A stretch of 64,000 bases of DNA from Paramecium octaurelia (lineage: Eukaryota > Ciliophora > Oligohymenophorea > Peniculida > Parameciidae), in contig CAJJDP010000156.1 of NCBI GenBank assembly GCA_905182995.1, forward strand, positions 62,001 to 126,000, read 5' to 3'. This document shows positions 62,520 through 64,000 of the stretch, one piece after another. The notes under the pieces were generated by a model, which saw only the letters and a list, made by a program, of their open reading frames with translations, was not told where the DNA came from and made no database searches. Position 1 is the first letter of the stretch. The number at the start of each line of letters is the position of its first letter. The translations under genes and the position numbers were made by a program.

Positions 62520-63139
62520 ATGTTCGTAGAAATGCAATCAAGACTTATGCATCTGGACCTTTAGAAACTCCAACAACCATTGCCCGTCGAAAATCTTGTG
62601 AGGGAGATGAGTTTGGCTACTTTCGATCCAGTAAGGAATGGATGCAGTTAGTTAAAATTGATAATCCACAACATCGGAATTAGAATTTAGCCAGGATAGT
62701 ATTTTTAAGACTCAAACACGGGAATTCACAAAGTCAATCTAAGCGCATTCTTTCTTTAAAAAAGTGTAAGAATATTAAATAGAAGTGATTAGGCTTCAAA
62801 GACCAAGTAAATTTGCTCCGTATATTATCAACCTTTAAACCAAAAGTAACAGTTTAATAAATTGATCTTGTTAACCAATCAAAGAAGATTAATATGCCTC
62901 TTTTGCCATCTCCCAAGGCTAAAGTGCACACTAAATTGTTCCCCTTCAATAAATCGATTACAATCGATCAACCTCTTTTTCCAAAAAAAATGCATAGAAA
63001 TTGGAGCCAATTGGATATTATGTCACCATAAAAGACAATAACATAACCAACTTCTAATTATGTAAGTCCAAGGAAGTTCAAAAAATCAATAATGAACATA
63101 TACGGAATTTCAAATACTATGCACCTTATAAAATACTGA
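62520..63139 (+). CDS. Unrecognised protein, about 180 aa, tentative exon model
   Basis: Three exons with introns at 62647-62683 (37 nt) and 62807-62846 (40 nt) give 181 codons in phase, reading MFVEMQSRLMHLDLQKLQQP, then TREFTKSIQAHSFFKKVQEY and VIRLQRP, then a Pro/Lys-rich tail (MPLLPSPKAKVHTKLF). Both introns are longer than usual here. A competing frame from the ATG at 62423 is open for 121 codons but uses many CGN arginine codons, unlike the other genes. No family recognised. Confidence 0.4.
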
Positions 63140-63646
63140 TTTAATTTCAATAACAAAATATAAATATCAAATTGATATATAAATCACAAAAATCATTACT
63201 TAATAGCCTAAAAGCATACTAAAATCATCTCTTAGTTGGCTCTCTCATAATATTTTCCTTTCAAATTTAATAAGTAAATCACTTCAGTTATTTCTTTGCA
63301 TGCATGATTTGGTGAATTTATTATTAAGATATTGGAAGAGAATATGTAAAAATACCTTCACTTCAATTATTTACAATCCCTATATAAGTATTGAATCTAA
63401 GGATAATCGTGATATAAGGAATAAGTGAAAATTATTGATCTGATATAAGGCGTTTTGATCTTTGAAAATTTTGAAATAGTATTCATAAAAAATAATAGTA
63501 TCATTGGATATCAGATATCTATATGATATTTTTTAACTCTACAAAGAGAATTTGGTGCTTATTTACTGTTCCGATTTTTAAAAAAGTATAGATAACATGT
63601 CAATTTGAAGATCTAATTGATTAAGTATTATAATATCTAAATAGAA
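63140..63646. other. AT-rich intergenic stretch
   Basis: No protein-like frame or RNA gene recognised. Confidence 0.5.
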
Positions 63647-63904
63647 ATGAAGTTGTATCTATTAAATTCTCAGCAGACTAAAAAGATGTATTTAGAATCA
63701 CGTATTTCAGACGAGAAAATAGGAAACTATTTATATTATCGGCAGTTATTTGTTACAATTTCACTAATAAATTGGAGGATCTATGAGTATTTTTATCCCT
63801 TCCCCAATTTCGGATCAGATTGTTCTGAGGTTTCTTGTGAGGATGCAGGGGATATGATTTGGATATTTGAATTTTGGAATATGACAATAATAGTTAGAGT
63901 ATGA
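63647..63904 (+). CDS. Possible small protein, 85 aa
   Basis: ATG to TGA, 86 codons, MKLYLLNSQQTKKMYLESRI with an aromatic C-terminal half (FVTISLINWRIYEYFYPFPN). It contains no TAA/TAG glutamine codons, so the frame does not give the usual evidence for code 6 coding. It may be an exon of a gene continuing past the window. Confidence 0.25.
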   Translation: MKLYLLNSQQTKKMYLESRISDEKIGNYLYYRQLFVTISLINWRIYEYFYPFPNFGSDCSEVSCEDAGDMIWIFEFWNMTIIVRV

Positions 63905-64000
63905 TTGATATAAAATAAAATGAAAATTTTTGCTTAATATCATAGATATATTATTAATTCATGTGTGTTTCAATTGACAAATTTATAGTATATAATAAGA

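Overview
The window reads as ciliate macronuclear DNA, most likely from Paramecium. Long reading frames stay open only if TAA and TAG code for glutamine and TGA is the sole stop. DNA is AT-rich, genes are packed on both strands with tens of bases between them, and introns are mostly 20-35 nt (GT..AG, mode about 25). I rebuilt each gene by reading in this code and joining exons so that phase and family motifs agree. All coordinates were counted by hand and protein families were recognised by eye; no search was run.

Layout. 1-6.2 kb: a partial helical-repeat protein, a Lys/Glu-rich protein, a GAF-like protein, a coiled-coil protein whose 3' coding end overlaps its neighbour, and an unrecognised gene. 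6.2-8.2 kb: gene-poor and very AT-rich, with a scramblase-like fragment. 8.2-24 kb: unrecognised genes, an FKBP-TPR protein, a MORN protein, a zinc-finger/SPRY protein, a degenerate serine hydroxymethyltransferase-like protein, a PP2C phosphatase, a GAF-like cyclic-nucleotide phosphodiesterase, a WDR33/Pfs2-like WD40 protein and several small genes. 24-34 kb: a large nephrocystin-3-like NTPase fused to coiled coils, and VPS8 of the CORVET complex. 34.2-37.1 kb: a 1,430-bp segment present twice, separated by a single N, which is best explained as an assembly overlap.

37-48 kb: a coiled-coil gene, an ARL6/BBS3-like GTPase, a membrane-anchored aspartyl protease, a broken PLAA/UFD3 gene, a B-box-like/WD40 protein, a related zinc protein and a UBA-USP deubiquitinase. 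47.5-56.7 kb: two PGPG-repeat (SHIPPO/STPG-type) proteins flanking a membrane-anchored class IV histone deacetylase, a PUF protein, a PIAS-type SUMO ligase with a PHD finger, and MEMO. 56.7-64 kb: two coiled-coil proteins, malate dehydrogenase, a CHAP amidase of the glutathionylspermidine type, and weakly supported small genes.

This is ordinary chromosomal gene content without operons, mobile elements, CRISPR or recognised RNA genes. Recurrent themes are cilia (ARL6, NPHP3-like, PGPG-repeat, MORN), endosomal traffic (VPS8), ubiquitin/SUMO (USP, PLAA relic, PIAS) and cyclic-nucleotide or phosphatase signalling. The most unusual items are the pseudoenzyme-like SHMT, the membrane-anchored HDAC11-like protein, the NPHP3-like fusion, divergent start codons only 10-17 bp apart, and the assembly duplication.
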